The notes: generated by a model not told the origin, from the sequence alone. Numbered from the stretch's first letter, positions 33,895 through 42,151 are shown. The stretch: 64,000 bases of DNA from Nocardioides sp. InS609-2 (GCF_023208195.1 NZ_CP060034.1:2480001-2544000); one strand, 5' to 3'. Numbers and translations are program-made.

Positions 33895-34138
33895 GGGGGG
33901 ACGAGTCCTGGTCGAGAAGGTGAGCCAGCGCGTCCTTGTCCTCGAGGTCCACCCCCGGCTGCAGCCCGCTGCCGCCATAGGTCGGCAGCACGAGATCGCC
34001 TACCGCGTCCCCCTCCGGCGTCGCCAACAGCACACGCAGGGCGTCGTCGAGCACATCTCCCAGGGAACGACGGGTGCGCACGGCCACCTCGCGCGCATGG
34101 CGCAGCAGCTGCTCGTCGATGTTCACCGTGGTTCGCAC
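33881..34138 (-). CDS. Ribbon-helix-helix antitoxin (VapB)
   Basis: An 85-residue protein with an N-terminal ribbon-helix-helix, M-R-T-T-V-N-I-D-E-Q-L-L-R-H-A-R-E-V-A-V-R-T-R-R-S-L-G, then a C-terminal toxin-binding tail (G-L-Q-P-G-V-D-L-E-D-K-D-A-L). It is upstream of the PIN toxin gene and overlaps it. The GTG at 34138 is the only start that keeps the RHH intact. An 18-bp palindrome upstream is a likely autoregulatory site. Confidence 0.87.
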   Translation of the reverse strand: MRTTVNIDEQLLRHAREVAVRTRRSLGDVLDDALRVLLATPEGDAVGDLVLPTYGGSGLQPGVDLEDKDALAHLLDQDSSPRAAG

Positions 34139-34144
34139 TCGCGA

Positions 34145-34178
34145 ATCATAGCATCAGACACGCGCATCATGATGCGCG
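34145..34178 (-). promoter_or_regulatory. vapBC promoter and operator
   Basis: CGCGCATCATGATGCGCG (34161-34178) is a perfect 18-bp palindrome. It sits where the -35 region would be, ahead of a -10 TATGAT (minus strand, 34145-34150) 6 bp before GTG 34138. The TGATGC half-site recurs between the two. This fits RHH autorepression and a nearly leaderless mRNA. Confidence 0.7.
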
Positions 34179-34359
34179 CGAGGTTTGGCTCGTACGTGCA
34201 GGCCTCGCGCAGCGCCTCGACGAGCTGCTCCGGTGTCCGAGGACGACCAGACCTCCCTGGCCAGCTCGGCGAGGTCGGCCCGACCGTGGCCTGCTACCGA
34301 ACAGTCCGCAGGATTATCTGGCCGAGAACCTGCCGACAGTGCGGTAAGTCGAGGTGCCG

Positions 34360-35226
34360 TCAGCAGTGCCCGTGCAACCAGGCGACGACGTCCGCGGTGA
34401 CCTCGTCACGGTTGGTCTCGTTGAAGATCTCGTGCCGCGCGTCGTCGTACAGCCGGACGGTGACGTCGGTCAGGCCGGCGTCGCGGTAGCGGTGGCCGAG
34501 CAGCTCGACGAGCTGGCCGCCGCCGGCGAGCGGGTCGTTGGAGCCGGACGTGATCAGCATGGGGAGGTCGTCGCGGACGCGGGCCAGCTCCAGCGGGTCG
34601 GCAAGCCGCGCGGCCTGGTCGAACAGGGACGGCACGGTCGCCTCCGGCAGGTCGAAGCCGCACCACGGGTCGGCAACGTAGGCGTCGACCTCGTCGGTGT
34701 CGCGGGAGAGCCACTCGTATCCCGTGCGGTGCTCGAAGCCCGCGTTGAACGCCTCGAGACCGGCCGGCTCCTCCGACTGGGAGAGGTTCGTGGCGAGCAC
34801 ATCGAGGGTGGTCGATCCGGAGAGTACGACGCCGGCGTACTGCGCGGAGTGGTCGAGCAGCACCGACTGTGCGGCGAACGAGCCCATCGAGTGCGCGACC
34901 AGGAAGAGCGGCAGCTCTGCGTGCTCGGCGCCCAGCCGGACGCCGTACTCGGCGACGTCGGCGATCAGTCCGCCGAACCCGGCCTCACCGAAGTCACCGA
35001 GGTGGTCACCGCCCGTGCTTCCGTGGCCGCGGTGGTCGGTCGCGCCGACCACGAACCCTGCGGCGTTGAGCGCCTGCGCGAGCCGGTCGTAGCGGGCGCC
35101 GTGCTCGGCCAGCCCGTGCGCGATCTGGACCACGCCACGCGGCTGGTCACTCGTGTCGGGCCAGGAGTACGTCGCGATGTCGATGCCGTCGACGTCGGAC
35201 GGGAAGGAGGACGAGGCGGGGGCCAT
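34360..35226 (-). CDS. Alpha/beta hydrolase, monoacylglycerol-lipase-like
   Basis: A 288-residue serine hydrolase: oxyanion region H-G-L-A-E-H-G-A-R-Y, D-H-R-G-H-G-x-S, nucleophile elbow A-H-S-M-G-S (Ser near 110), Asp in S-N-D-P and His in D-A-R-H-E-I-F-N-E. The H-G-L-A-E-H motif is the hallmark of monoglyceride lipases. ATG 35226 is chosen over the upstream ATG at 35268, which adds only a non-conserved Arg-rich tail. The 230 bp after its stop hold no recognisable gene. Confidence 0.87.
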   Translation of the reverse strand: MAPASSSFPSDVDGIDIATYSWPDTSDQPRGVVQIAHGLAEHGARYDRLAQALNAAGFVVGATDHRGHGSTGGDHLGDFGEAGFGGLIADVAEYGVRLGAEHAELPLFLVAHSMGSFAAQSVLLDHSAQYAGVVLSGSTTLDVLATNLSQSEEPAGLEAFNAGFEHRTGYEWLSRDTDEVDAYVADPWCGFDLPEATVPSLFDQAARLADPLELARVRDDLPMLITSGSNDPLAGGGQLVELLGHRYRDAGLTDVTVRLYDDARHEIFNETNRDEVTADVVAWLHGHC

Positions 35227-35252
35227 TCGGCGATCGTGCCACGCTCCCGCCC

Positions 35253-35316
35253 GGGTAGTCCGGGGCAAATTGCACTTCAGATCGGTCGCCGAGGTACGGA
35301 TTGCCCCGGACTACCC
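35253..35316. repeat. Long inverted repeat, 16-bp perfect arms
   Basis: GGGTAGTCCGGGGCAA (35253-35268) and TTGCCCCGGACTACCC (35301-35316) are perfect inverted arms around a 32-bp spacer. It sits upstream of the lipase start and just past the end of the VOC remnant, both minus-strand genes. It could be a terminator, a small mobile element or a structured leader. Confidence 0.6.
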
Positions 35317-35327
35317 CGACAACGAGG

Positions 35328-35535
35328 TCATTCACCCCCGTGGAAGACCGCCTCCACGTTGTTGTCGTCGGGGTCGCCAACGAGCCGATCCAGGAGTCGG
35401 GCTTGCCGTCGGGGTCGTAGCCGACTGCTACCTCGACGTCGAGCTGGCGGGAGTGGCCAAGCGTGGCCAGCGCCGCGTCGTTCAACTCCTTCGAGGCAGC
35501 CAGGTCAGCGCAGTTGATGCCGAGTGATCGATCAT
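35328..35535 (-). pseudogene. VOC family protein remnant: frameshift plus internal deletion
   Basis: ATG 35535 starts M-I-D-H and the frame is then lost by one base. In the next frame come L-G-I-N-C-A-D-L-A-A-S-K-E and D-A-A-L-A-T-L-G-H then V-A-V-G-Y-D-P-D-G-K-P-D-S-W-I-G, the first half of a VOC protein. The end of the second module, V-G-D-P-D-D-N-N-V-E-A-V-F-H-G-G, follows at once in yet another frame. About 60 residues in between are missing. Both ends of the ancestral gene are therefore recognisable while the middle is gone. Confidence 0.78.
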
Positions 35536-35563
35536 CTGCCGATCACATGGGTGCTGCAGGCCC

Positions 35564-36094
35564 TCAGGGGAGGTCGAAGACCAGCAACGTGCTCGTCGCG
35601 GTGGCCACGATGGCGCCGGACTCGTCGGTGACCACGCCCTCGGTGAAGCCGACCCGCGAGCCGGCCCTGACGACGGTCCCGGTGGCGGTGAGGAGCCCAC
35701 TGGTCGCGCGGACGGCCTTGAGGTAGTTCACCTTGATCTCGACCGACGTGTAGCCGCGCCCCTGTGGGAGCGTGCTGTGCAGCGCGCAGCCGGCCACGGA
35801 GTCGAGCAGCGTGCACACCAGGCCGCCGTGCACAGCACCGATCGGGTTGTACGACGACTCGTCGGGGAGGCAGGTGAAGACCACGTGGCCCGGCGTGGCC
35901 GACACGATCTCCAGCTGCATCAGCCCGGAGATCGGGGGCGGTGGCAGCTCGCCGTCGATCATCGCGTGGATGTAGTCGATCCCGGAACGGGCCAGACCCT
36001 GGCTGGCGCCGACCATCGGGTCGTGCCAGGTGACGGTGCGGGAGCGTTCCTCGCCCCAGCCCTCGGGGGAGGTGTCGCGGGCGGCGGCGGTCAT
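35564..36094 (-). CDS. PaaI-family hotdog thioesterase
   Basis: A 176-residue hotdog protein: G-A-V-H-G-G-L-V-C-T-L-L-D-S-V-A-G is the hotdog helix with the usual HGG motif, followed by Y-T-S-V-E-I-K-V-N-Y-L-K-A-V. It should hydrolyse an aryl- or acyl-CoA. Its ATG (36094) overlaps the stop of the HxlR gene (ATGA, 36091-36094), so it is in the regulator's operon. Confidence 0.83.
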   Translation of the reverse strand: MTAAARDTSPEGWGEERSRTVTWHDPMVGASQGLARSGIDYIHAMIDGELPPPPISGLMQLEIVSATPGHVVFTCLPDESSYNPIGAVHGGLVCTLLDSVAGCALHSTLPQGRGYTSVEIKVNYLKAVRATSGLLTATGTVVRAGSRVGFTEGVVTDESGAIVATATSTLLVFDLP

Positions 36095-36483
36095 CGGGTC
36101 TCCTGAGGAAGTGTGGTCGGGTATCGGACGGTGAGGTAGCGGTCGCGGTCCGGGTCGTCTGCCGCGACGGCGTACACCTTGCCCCACGCGAGCAGGGCGT
36201 CCAGCACCGGGAGGAGGGCTCGGCCCGACTCCGTGAGCAGGTAGTCGTGGCGCCGCTCGGAGTAGGCGACGCGCTCGATGACGCCGGCCTCCTGGAGCGC
36301 GCGCAGCCGGGCGGCGACGCGGTCACGGGGGGCGCCCGTGCCGCGGACGATGTCGGTGAAACGGGTCTTGCCCAGGCTGATCTCGCGTACGACGAGCAGC
36401 GACCAGCGCTCGCCCACGACCTCGAGCGACGCCGCGATCGGGCACGGCCGGCCGGGCAGCTCGGCCAGGGTGATGGTGGACAC
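36091..36483 (-). CDS. HxlR-family transcriptional regulator
   Basis: A 130-residue winged helix. G-R-P-C-P-I-A-A-S-L-E-V-V-G-E-R-W-S-L-L-V-V-R-E carries the conserved N-terminal Cys; the recognition part reads T-R-F-T-D-I-V then R-L-R-A-L-Q-E-A-G-V-I-E-R. HxlR regulators often sense electrophiles or quinones through that Cys. GTG 36483 follows GAAAGGAA. Divergent from an MFS gene; a GTTTGA-N3-TCAAAC site covers the start of that gene. Confidence 0.85.
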   Translation of the reverse strand: MSTITLAELPGRPCPIAASLEVVGERWSLLVVREISLGKTRFTDIVRGTGAPRDRVAARLRALQEAGVIERVAYSERRHDYLLTESGRALLPVLDALLAWGKVYAVAADDPDRDRYLTVRYPTTLPQETR

Positions 36484-36525
36484 GGTCCGTTCCTTTCCTC
36501 GTCGCTGGGTGTTAGCGTGCGACGT

Positions 36526-37896
36526 ATGAGTTTGAATGTCAAACCTATCAGCACGGCAACTGGTCGGGCGCTGTTGCCGCTGGTCTCTCTCGGCACCGCG
36601 CTGGTGCTCGTCACCTACGTGACCCCGATGGCGACGATCCCTGCGACCGCCGCCGACCTGGGCGCCGGCTCGGGCGCCCGCGCGTGGATCCTCAGCTCGA
36701 TGAGCGTCGGCCTGGCCGCGGCGCTGCTCGCGGCCGGCGTGCTGGGCGACACCTTCGGCCGCCGTCGCGTGTACGTCGTCGGGCTGGCCGCGCTCGGACT
36801 CGGCTCGCTCATCTGCGCCGTCGCCCAGGAGCCGATGCTCTTCGTGGCCGCCCGAGTGCTGCAAGGGGTGGGCGGCGGCGCGATCCTCGCCTGCGGGCTG
36901 GCCCTACTGGCGCACGTCTTCGCGCCCGGACCCGCCCGTGTGCACGCCACCTCGGTCTGGGGCGCGAGCGTAGGCCTCGGCGTCGCGGCCGGCTGCGTGC
37001 TCGCGGCAGCGCTCGACATCGGCAGCGGCTGGCGCGAGACGTACATCGCGGTGGCCGTGTTGGCGTTCGCCCTGCTCATCCCCACGCTGCGCGGGCTGCT
37101 CGAGTCGTCGGCGGCGCACGCCCGGGCCATCGACGTACCGGGCCTGACGCTTCTCGCCTCGGCCATCACGCTCGTCGTCTCGGCCCTCACCCAGGGGCGC
37201 AGCGGCATCGACTCCCCCACCGTCGTACTCACGGTCCTGGCCGTGCTCGCCTTCGTCGGGTTCATCCTCGTCGAGGCGCGGGTGCGCACTCCGCTGCTCG
37301 ACCCCGGCCTGCTCGGCAACCGGCGGTTCCGCGGCGCCACCATGGGCTCGATGGTGCTGGGCTTCGGCATCATCGGGATGTCGTCGTTCGTGCCGACGGT
37401 CGCGCAGGTCGGCCTCGGCAGCAGCCTCTGGACGGCCTCCCTGCTCATCGTCCCGTGGGCGGGCACGAGCGTCGTCACCTCGATGCTCGTCCGCCACCTG
37501 CCGCACCCGCTCGAAGGTCCGTTCCCGATCGCGGTACTGCTCGTCGGCGTCGCCATCGGCCAGGCGTGCGGCTACGGCCTCGCCGCCGACTCGAACCCGT
37601 GGCGACTCGCCATCCCGATGTTCGTCAGCGGCATCACCACCGGGATCCTCAACGCCGTGCTCGGCCGCGAGGCGGTCGCGAGCGTGCCGCCCGACCGGGC
37701 CGCGATGGGGAGCGGCGCCAACAACACCGCCCGCTACCTCGGCGCGGCCGTCGGCATCACGCTGTTCGTCACGGTGGCCACGCACGCCGGTAACGGCATC
37801 ATCGACGGCTGGAACGCCGCCGTACTCGTCTCCACGGCTCTGACCCTGCTCGGTGCAGGCGCGATTGCGGGGGCCGGGCTCAGGGGGCGCGGGTAA
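36526..37896 (+). CDS. MFS efflux transporter
   Basis: A 456-residue transporter with 12-14 helices; motif A G-V-L-G-D-T-F-G-R-R-R and P-x-x-A-A-D-L-G early. It resembles actinobacterial DHA2 drug exporters. ATG 36526 starts inside an HxlR-type operator, and a -10-like TAGCGT lies 8 bp before it, so the transcript may be leaderless. It is divergent from the HxlR/thioesterase pair and is its probable target. The last 17 bp overlap the convergent SRPBCC gene. Confidence 0.83.
   Translation: MSLNVKPISTATGRALLPLVSLGTALVLVTYVTPMATIPATAADLGAGSGARAWILSSMSVGLAAALLAAGVLGDTFGRRRVYVVGLAALGLGSLICAVAQEPMLFVAARVLQGVGGGAILACGLALLAHVFAPGPARVHATSVWGASVGLGVAAGCVLAAALDIGSGWRETYIAVAVLAFALLIPTLRGLLESSAAHARAIDVPGLTLLASAITLVVSALTQGRSGIDSPTVVLTVLAVLAFVGFILVEARVRTPLLDPGLLGNRRFRGATMGSMVLGFGIIGMSSFVPTVAQVGLGSSLWTASLLIVPWAGTSVVTSMLVRHLPHPLEGPFPIAVLLVGVAIGQACGYGLAADSNPWRLAIPMFVSGITTGILNAVLGREAVASVPPDRAAMGSGANNTARYLGAAVGITLFVTVATHAGNGIIDGWNAAVLVSTALTLLGAGAIAGAGLRGRG
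36530..36544. promoter_or_regulatory. Likely HxlR operator
   Basis: GTTTGA-ATG-TCAAAC is a perfect 6-bp inverted repeat with 3-bp spacer, of the TTTGA-TCAAA kind bound by HxlR proteins. It covers codons 2-7 of the MFS gene, 47 bp from the divergent HxlR start. Confidence 0.6.
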
Positions 37897-38410
37897 CCCG
37901 CTCGCGCAGGCCGCCCGCCAGGCCGGCGATGGTGAGCCAGTCGAAGAACCCGCCGCCGTACTCAGCGAGCCACCGGCGCCGCACCCCGGCCAGCCGGACC
38001 CTCGAGTGCACTCTGGTGTCGCGGTCGGCCGGTGTGAGCACCAGCGACCAGGTCATCTCGATGTTGTCGCGCTGGGTGCCATAGAGCAGTGAGTACGGCG
38101 CGGCGACGGCCAGCACCGTCAGGGTCTCGTCGCGGCCGCCCCAGTCGGGCACGACGTCGCCGACCGCTAGTTGCTGCAAGGCCGGGTCGATCCACCGGGT
38201 ACCCCGACGCCTGTGCGGGAAGAACCGCTCGACCGAGCGGGGGAAGTACCACCCCGCCCGCTGCCTACCGAGCTGCAGGACCCACGGCCAGACCACATCG
38301 GGCGGAGCGGCAAGGGAGAAGGCACGGTCCATCACCACGTCGGCGTCGAGGCGGTCGTCACCGGGCAGGGCGGCCGCGACCTCGGCGGGGGTCGGGCGCA
38401 CGGAGGTCAT
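37880..38410 (-). CDS. SRPBCC (START/polyketide cyclase-like) protein
   Basis: A 176-residue protein with the helix-grip pattern: M-D-R-A-F-S-L-A-A-P-P-D-V-V-W-P-W-V-L-Q-L-G, then R-A-G-W-Y-F, G-D-V-V-P-D-W, Y-S-L-L-Y-G and a C-terminal helix. Members bind hydrophobic ligands. ATG 38410 gives a normal-size protein. The 3' end overlaps the MFS gene by 17 bp. Confidence 0.75.
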   Translation of the reverse strand: MTSVRPTPAEVAAALPGDDRLDADVVMDRAFSLAAPPDVVWPWVLQLGRQRAGWYFPRSVERFFPHRRRGTRWIDPALQQLAVGDVVPDWGGRDETLTVLAVAAPYSLLYGTQRDNIEMTWSLVLTPADRDTRVHSRVRLAGVRRRWLAEYGGGFFDWLTIAGLAGGLRERVTRAP

Positions 38411-38514
38411 GTTCCGACGCTAGCCGTACGGACTCCGTATGGATGTCGGCCGACACCATCAAGAGACCGTCAAGGGCGACCAACGGCGCACCCACACGGG
38501 CACAGAACGGCCTC

Positions 38515-38925
38515 GTGGATGACGTTCTCTTTGTGCTTCTGACCCTGATCCTCTTCGGCCTCAGCGACAACGCGCCCCGACGTCGTACTCCTCGACCTCG
38601 GCCTGCCCGACACGGACGGCACGGACGGCACGGACGTGATCAGCGGCCTGCGCGGCTGGAGCGCGGTGTCGATCGTGGTCCTGTCGGCGCGGCTGAACGG
38701 CGAGGACAAGGTCGAGGCACTCGACCTCGGCGCCGACGACTACGTCACGGCCAGCAGGCCGGGCCTGAGGTGGCCCTCGTGGAGGTCTGGGGCCCGACGT
38801 ACGAGCACGAGTCCCACTACCTCCGCGTGTACGCCGCCCAGCTGCGCCGCAAGCTGGAGGACGACCCGTCGCATCCGCGGCATCTGGTGACGTCGAGCGG
38901 GCTCGGATACACCCTCGTACCGTGA
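38515..38925 (+). pseudogene. kdpE: kdp operon deletion scar: small membrane ORF fused to kdpE remnants
   Basis: Three pieces in different frames. (1) GTG 38515 gives V-D-D-V-L-F-V-L-L-T-L-I-L-F-G-L, like the tiny hydrophobic protein that precedes kdpF in actinobacterial kdp loci. (2) From 38576 a receiver middle part, P-D-V-V-L-L-D-L-G-L-P-D then V-L-S-A-R and G-A-D-D-Y-V-T, typical of KdpE, including a duplicated GACGGCACG. (3) From about 38770 the OmpR-type C terminus, E-V-W-G-P-T-Y-E then L-R-R-K-L-E-D-D-P and G-L-G-Y-T. The receiver N terminus, linker and DNA-binding start are gone. The identity of piece 1 is inference. Confidence 0.65.
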
Positions 38926-39026
38926 GAGGTCCCCAAAATTGGGTCTTCCGCTCCCGGGCTGTGCACGTACAGTTTCACGAAAGGGGCAGTGCTGAGGACG
39001 GCAACGTTCGACATGGGGAGCACGAC

Positions 39027-40061
39027 ATGGGGTTCAAGAGCATCGTGGCAGCGTTATGCGCTGTGGCACTGGCGTCGGTCGGGTTCGCTTCGCCGGCCGC
39101 CGTCGGCAAGGCCGAGCCGACCGGGCTGTGGCCGACCGGCTTCGCCGCGCAACAGACCTCGGCCGACTGCGGAAAATGGTCGCTGGACGAGAACGGCTTC
39201 TGCGTCGCCAACGACTCCAGGAACGGTCTCGAGGTCGGTGTGAAGTTCCAGTCCTCGCGGGAGCTGTCGATCACCGGCATCCGGATCTACCGCGCCGAGC
39301 CCGCCACCGTGCCGGGGTCGCTGTGGAACTCCGCCGGGACCCTGCTCGCCAGGGGCACCTTCGCTGCCCGCAGCGGCAACGGGTGGCAGGACATGAGCTT
39401 CGCCCATCCGGTGACGATCGCGCCCGGCAAGACCTACGTCGCGTCGTACTTCACTCCCGGCACGAAGTACGCGTTCAGCTACGGATACTTCGCGAAGTCG
39501 GGGCGGACCGTGGGGCCGATCACGGCGCTTCGCTCGGTCGACGCCGACCCCAACGGCGTCCACTGCTACGACGACGCAGAGTGTGGCTCCTTTCCCGTGC
39601 GCGGCTACCGGGACTCGGCGTACTGGGTGACGCCGCTGTGGCAGGAGCCCGGCGGCGGCACCAACGGCTCGACTGTCGGCCCCACGACCGACGCCACCAA
39701 GCCGACGGCCGACAACAAGGCCCCCGTGGTGGCGACCATGACGCCTCGCAACCGTGCGAGGCGTGTCAAGGTCGGAGTGAACGTGACGGCGACGTTCTCC
39801 GAGGCGGTGCGCTCGACGGGGCTCACGTCCTCGACCGTCCGGCTGCTGCGCAAGGGCAGCACCAAGCTCGTGGCGACGAAGATTCGGTACGACGCGAAGG
39901 CGCACCGGGTCGTGCTGAACCCACGCTCCGCGTTGCGTCGCGCGACGGCGTACCGCGTCGTGATCTCCAGCGACGTCCGCGACCTCGCGGACAACCGGCT
40001 CGACCAGAACCCGACCAAGTCCGGCCTGCAGCAGGCGCGCTGGACGTTCCGGACGAGGTGA
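39027..40061 (+). CDS. Secreted DUF4082 protein with C-terminal Ig-like (SbsA/Big_5) domain
   Basis: A 344-residue exported protein: signal peptide M-G-F-K-S-I-V-A-A-L-C-A-V-A-L then cleavage near F-A-S-P-A. DUF4082 core at about 50-210: L-E-V-G-V-K-F, T-G-I-R-I-Y, G-S-L-W-N-S-A-G-T-L-L-A and Y-V-A-S-Y-F. The C-terminal Ig-like domain (about 240-344) has A-P-V-V-A-T-M-T-P and D-L-A-D-N-R-L-D as in SbsA-type domains. Probably a cell-wall or secreted carbohydrate-related module. ATG 39027 with GGGGAG upstream; the frame extends to 38922 without a signal. Confidence 0.82.
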   Translation: MGFKSIVAALCAVALASVGFASPAAVGKAEPTGLWPTGFAAQQTSADCGKWSLDENGFCVANDSRNGLEVGVKFQSSRELSITGIRIYRAEPATVPGSLWNSAGTLLARGTFAARSGNGWQDMSFAHPVTIAPGKTYVASYFTPGTKYAFSYGYFAKSGRTVGPITALRSVDADPNGVHCYDDAECGSFPVRGYRDSAYWVTPLWQEPGGGTNGSTVGPTTDATKPTADNKAPVVATMTPRNRARRVKVGVNVTATFSEAVRSTGLTSSTVRLLRKGSTKLVATKIRYDAKAHRVVLNPRSALRRATAYRVVISSDVRDLADNRLDQNPTKSGLQQARWTFRTR

Positions 40062-40216
40062 CCTTCCGTCCCGCGTCCCGGACTGGACCCGTACACGTTC
40101 TGCCCCCGCCCTGACCCACCTGCGCCCTGCGCAACGGGTGCACGCCGGCATCGTCCTGTGGAGCGTGTCCGCCTGGGTCTTCAACGGGCTGCGGAGGCGC
40201 GTGCCATCGTGGCCGC

Positions 40217-41134
40217 ATGAACTCTTCTCCTGTTGTCGTGGTCACCGGCGCCAACGGCCTCGTCGGCTCCCGCATCTGCGCGACCCTGGTCGAGCGCGGC
40301 GCGAGCGTGTGCGCCGTCGTACGACGCGCCGGCACCGCCCCGGATCTCGTCGGTGTCGAGGAACGGGTCGGCGAATTCTTCGACCCTGCCTTCGCCGCGG
40401 CCGTGGTCGATGGTGCGTACGCCGTCGTGACGACGGTGCACCCGATGGCCAGCGACCTCGAGACCCAGCACCGGATCGCGGTCGAGGGCACGCCGGTCAT
40501 CGCCCGCGCAGCGGCCTCAGCCGGCGTCGAGCGCCTGGTCCACATCTCGACCGCGGGCGTCTACGACCGCAGCCCCGGGGTCGGCGACGTGGATGAGACG
40601 TCGGCGCTGGTGGACGACGCCGCCGGCGACTACGCCGTCACCAAGCGCGACACCGACGCTGCCCTGGCCGAAGTCGACGGGATCACCCGCGTGCTCCTGC
40701 GGCCGCCCGCGATCCTGGGCGCCGGCGAGACCTCGGTCTGGAACACGCTGCGCCCCGCGGCCATCCGCGAGAAGGAACGCGCTCGTCGCGCATTGCCGCA
40801 GCAGACCTTCGCGTGGGTCCACGTCACCGACCTCGCCACCTTCGCCGCCGACATCGCGTCCGGCCGGGTGGCGGCCTCGACCGACCCGTCGACCGGACCC
40901 GTCGCTGGCGCCTGCACCCCTGCCAACGTCGCCGCGGGGCCGGCCACGGTCCGTGACTACCACTCGACCGTCACTGGCGCGCTCGGTGTCGAGCCGGTGT
41001 GGGATGACGCGCCTGCGTGGACGGGTCAGATCCTGGCTGATCGGGCCCGCGGGTGGGGGTGGGTGCCGCGCGTGGAGCTCGCTGACGCGCTGGCGGAGAT
41101 CGATGCGGGGTTGCGCAGGCAGCCGTCGGGCTGA
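40217..41134 (+). CDS. NAD-dependent epimerase/dehydratase (extended SDR)
   Basis: A 305-residue SDR: T-G-A-N-G-L-V-G-S-R-I nucleotide-binding motif, H-I-S-T-A-G-V-Y then Y-A-V-T-K catalytic Tyr-Lys (about residue 136-140), and L-R-P-P-A-I-L-G-A-G. The product is not predictable. TGATG at its end overlaps a possible 60-residue frame (41134-41316) that I could not support as a gene. A convergent hydrolase follows. Confidence 0.85.
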   Translation: MNSSPVVVVTGANGLVGSRICATLVERGASVCAVVRRAGTAPDLVGVEERVGEFFDPAFAAAVVDGAYAVVTTVHPMASDLETQHRIAVEGTPVIARAAASAGVERLVHISTAGVYDRSPGVGDVDETSALVDDAAGDYAVTKRDTDAALAEVDGITRVLLRPPAILGAGETSVWNTLRPAAIREKERARRALPQQTFAWVHVTDLATFAADIASGRVAASTDPSTGPVAGACTPANVAAGPATVRDYHSTVTGALGVEPVWDDAPAWTGQILADRARGWGWVPRVELADALAEIDAGLRRQPSG

Positions 41135-41347
41135 TGGCCGCCACGCGGTCGTGCGGGGCTGATTCGGGTCCGATGCATCGGCCGCCCGGAGATCTTCGCC
41201 ATCCAAGCTCGGTCAGATCGGCTGAGTTGGACGCCTTGGCCAGCCAGCTCGACGCCCGACAAGCCGAGCTCCGCAGGACGAGGCGGCGACTGAGCGTGCT
41301 CACATCCGTTCGTTGAGGCGGGTCAACAACGTCATGATCCGCCACAC

Positions 41348-42151
41348 CTAGCCCGAGCCCGGCGGGTGGGCGCGACAGAAGTCGCGCACGGCGTCGTTCA
41401 CCCGCTCGGGACGCTCGAGATTACTCATGTGGCCTGCGCCCTCGATCACGACGAGTGTCGGATCCGGGATCGCCTCCTCGAACTGGCGCGCGACGACGAG
41501 TGGCGAGCGCGCATCGTACTGTCCCCAGATCAGCAGCGTGGGGACGGCGATGTGAGGCAGCAGGTCGCTTAGATCGGTCTCGGCCATGATGGCCAACTCG
41601 TGCTCAAGGGTGGCCGGGCGGACGTCGGCGGCGATGGCGGCGAGCAGAGGCACAAATCTCGCCGGCGGATCGTTGGCGAAGAGTCCGGGAAGCGTGGGGT
41701 CGAACTCCCCATCCGGCGCGGCGAGCATCTTGCGCGCGCCCGCAACCCGCGCTCGTACCTCGTCTGCGGGCAGCGATCCCTTCCAGCCGGCGTAGGTGTC
41801 GATCATGATCAGGGTCGCGACGAGCCCAGGATGGCGGCGGTAGAGCTCGAGCAGCACCGTGCCACCCCAGGACAGGCCAGCGATGTGGGCGGGCCCGAGC
41901 CCAAGCGCTTTGAGCAGCACTGCAAGCCCATCCGCATAGCCCACCAGGCCAAAGCGCTCCGGGAGGTCGGAGGACCGGCCAGCCCCTGGCTCGTCCCATG
42001 CGACGACCGTGAACTCGTCGGCCAGACCGGCAAGCTGCGGTTCCCAGATGCGGCTGTCCTCGGCCGCGCCGTGGACAAAGACCAAGGGCGGCCCCTCACC
42101 GACCCGCTCGTAGGCGATCCTGAGCCCGCCCGCCTCGACAAACTCCACCAT
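41348..42151 (-). CDS. Alpha/beta hydrolase
   Basis: A 267-residue hydrolase: F-V-H-G-A-A-E-D-S oxyanion region, nucleophile elbow G-L-S-W-G-G (Ser near 96), Asp in Q-Y-D-A-R-S-P and His in G-A-G-H-M-S-N-L-E. This is the pattern of 3-oxoadipate enol-lactonase/haloperoxidase-like enzymes. The start is unsure: ATG 42151 begins at the fold, ATG 42196 adds 15 residues, and neither has a clear ribosome site. Confidence 0.83.
   Translation of the reverse strand: MVEFVEAGGLRIAYERVGEGPPLVFVHGAAEDSRIWEPQLAGLADEFTVVAWDEPGAGRSSDLPERFGLVGYADGLAVLLKALGLGPAHIAGLSWGGTVLLELYRRHPGLVATLIMIDTYAGWKGSLPADEVRARVAGARKMLAAPDGEFDPTLPGLFANDPPARFVPLLAAIAADVRPATLEHELAIMAETDLSDLLPHIAVPTLLIWGQYDARSPLVVARQFEEAIPDPTLVVIEGAGHMSNLERPERVNDAVRDFCRAHPPGSG

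Noticed and set aside
33541..34347. 268-residue plus-strand frame across vapBC
   Set aside because: Shadow of the overlapping vapB and vapC genes on the minus strand, no motif of its own.
34145..34359. Gene between vapB and the lipase on the minus strand (E-Q-L-V-E-A-L-R-E-A-C)
   Set aside because: The frame has no start codon and continues into the vapB operator palindrome; no homologous family is recognisable.
41134..41316. 60-residue frame overlapping the SDR stop by TGATG
   Set aside because: Codon bias is weak, it has no recognisable motif and a convergent gene starts soon after; chance overlap is likely.
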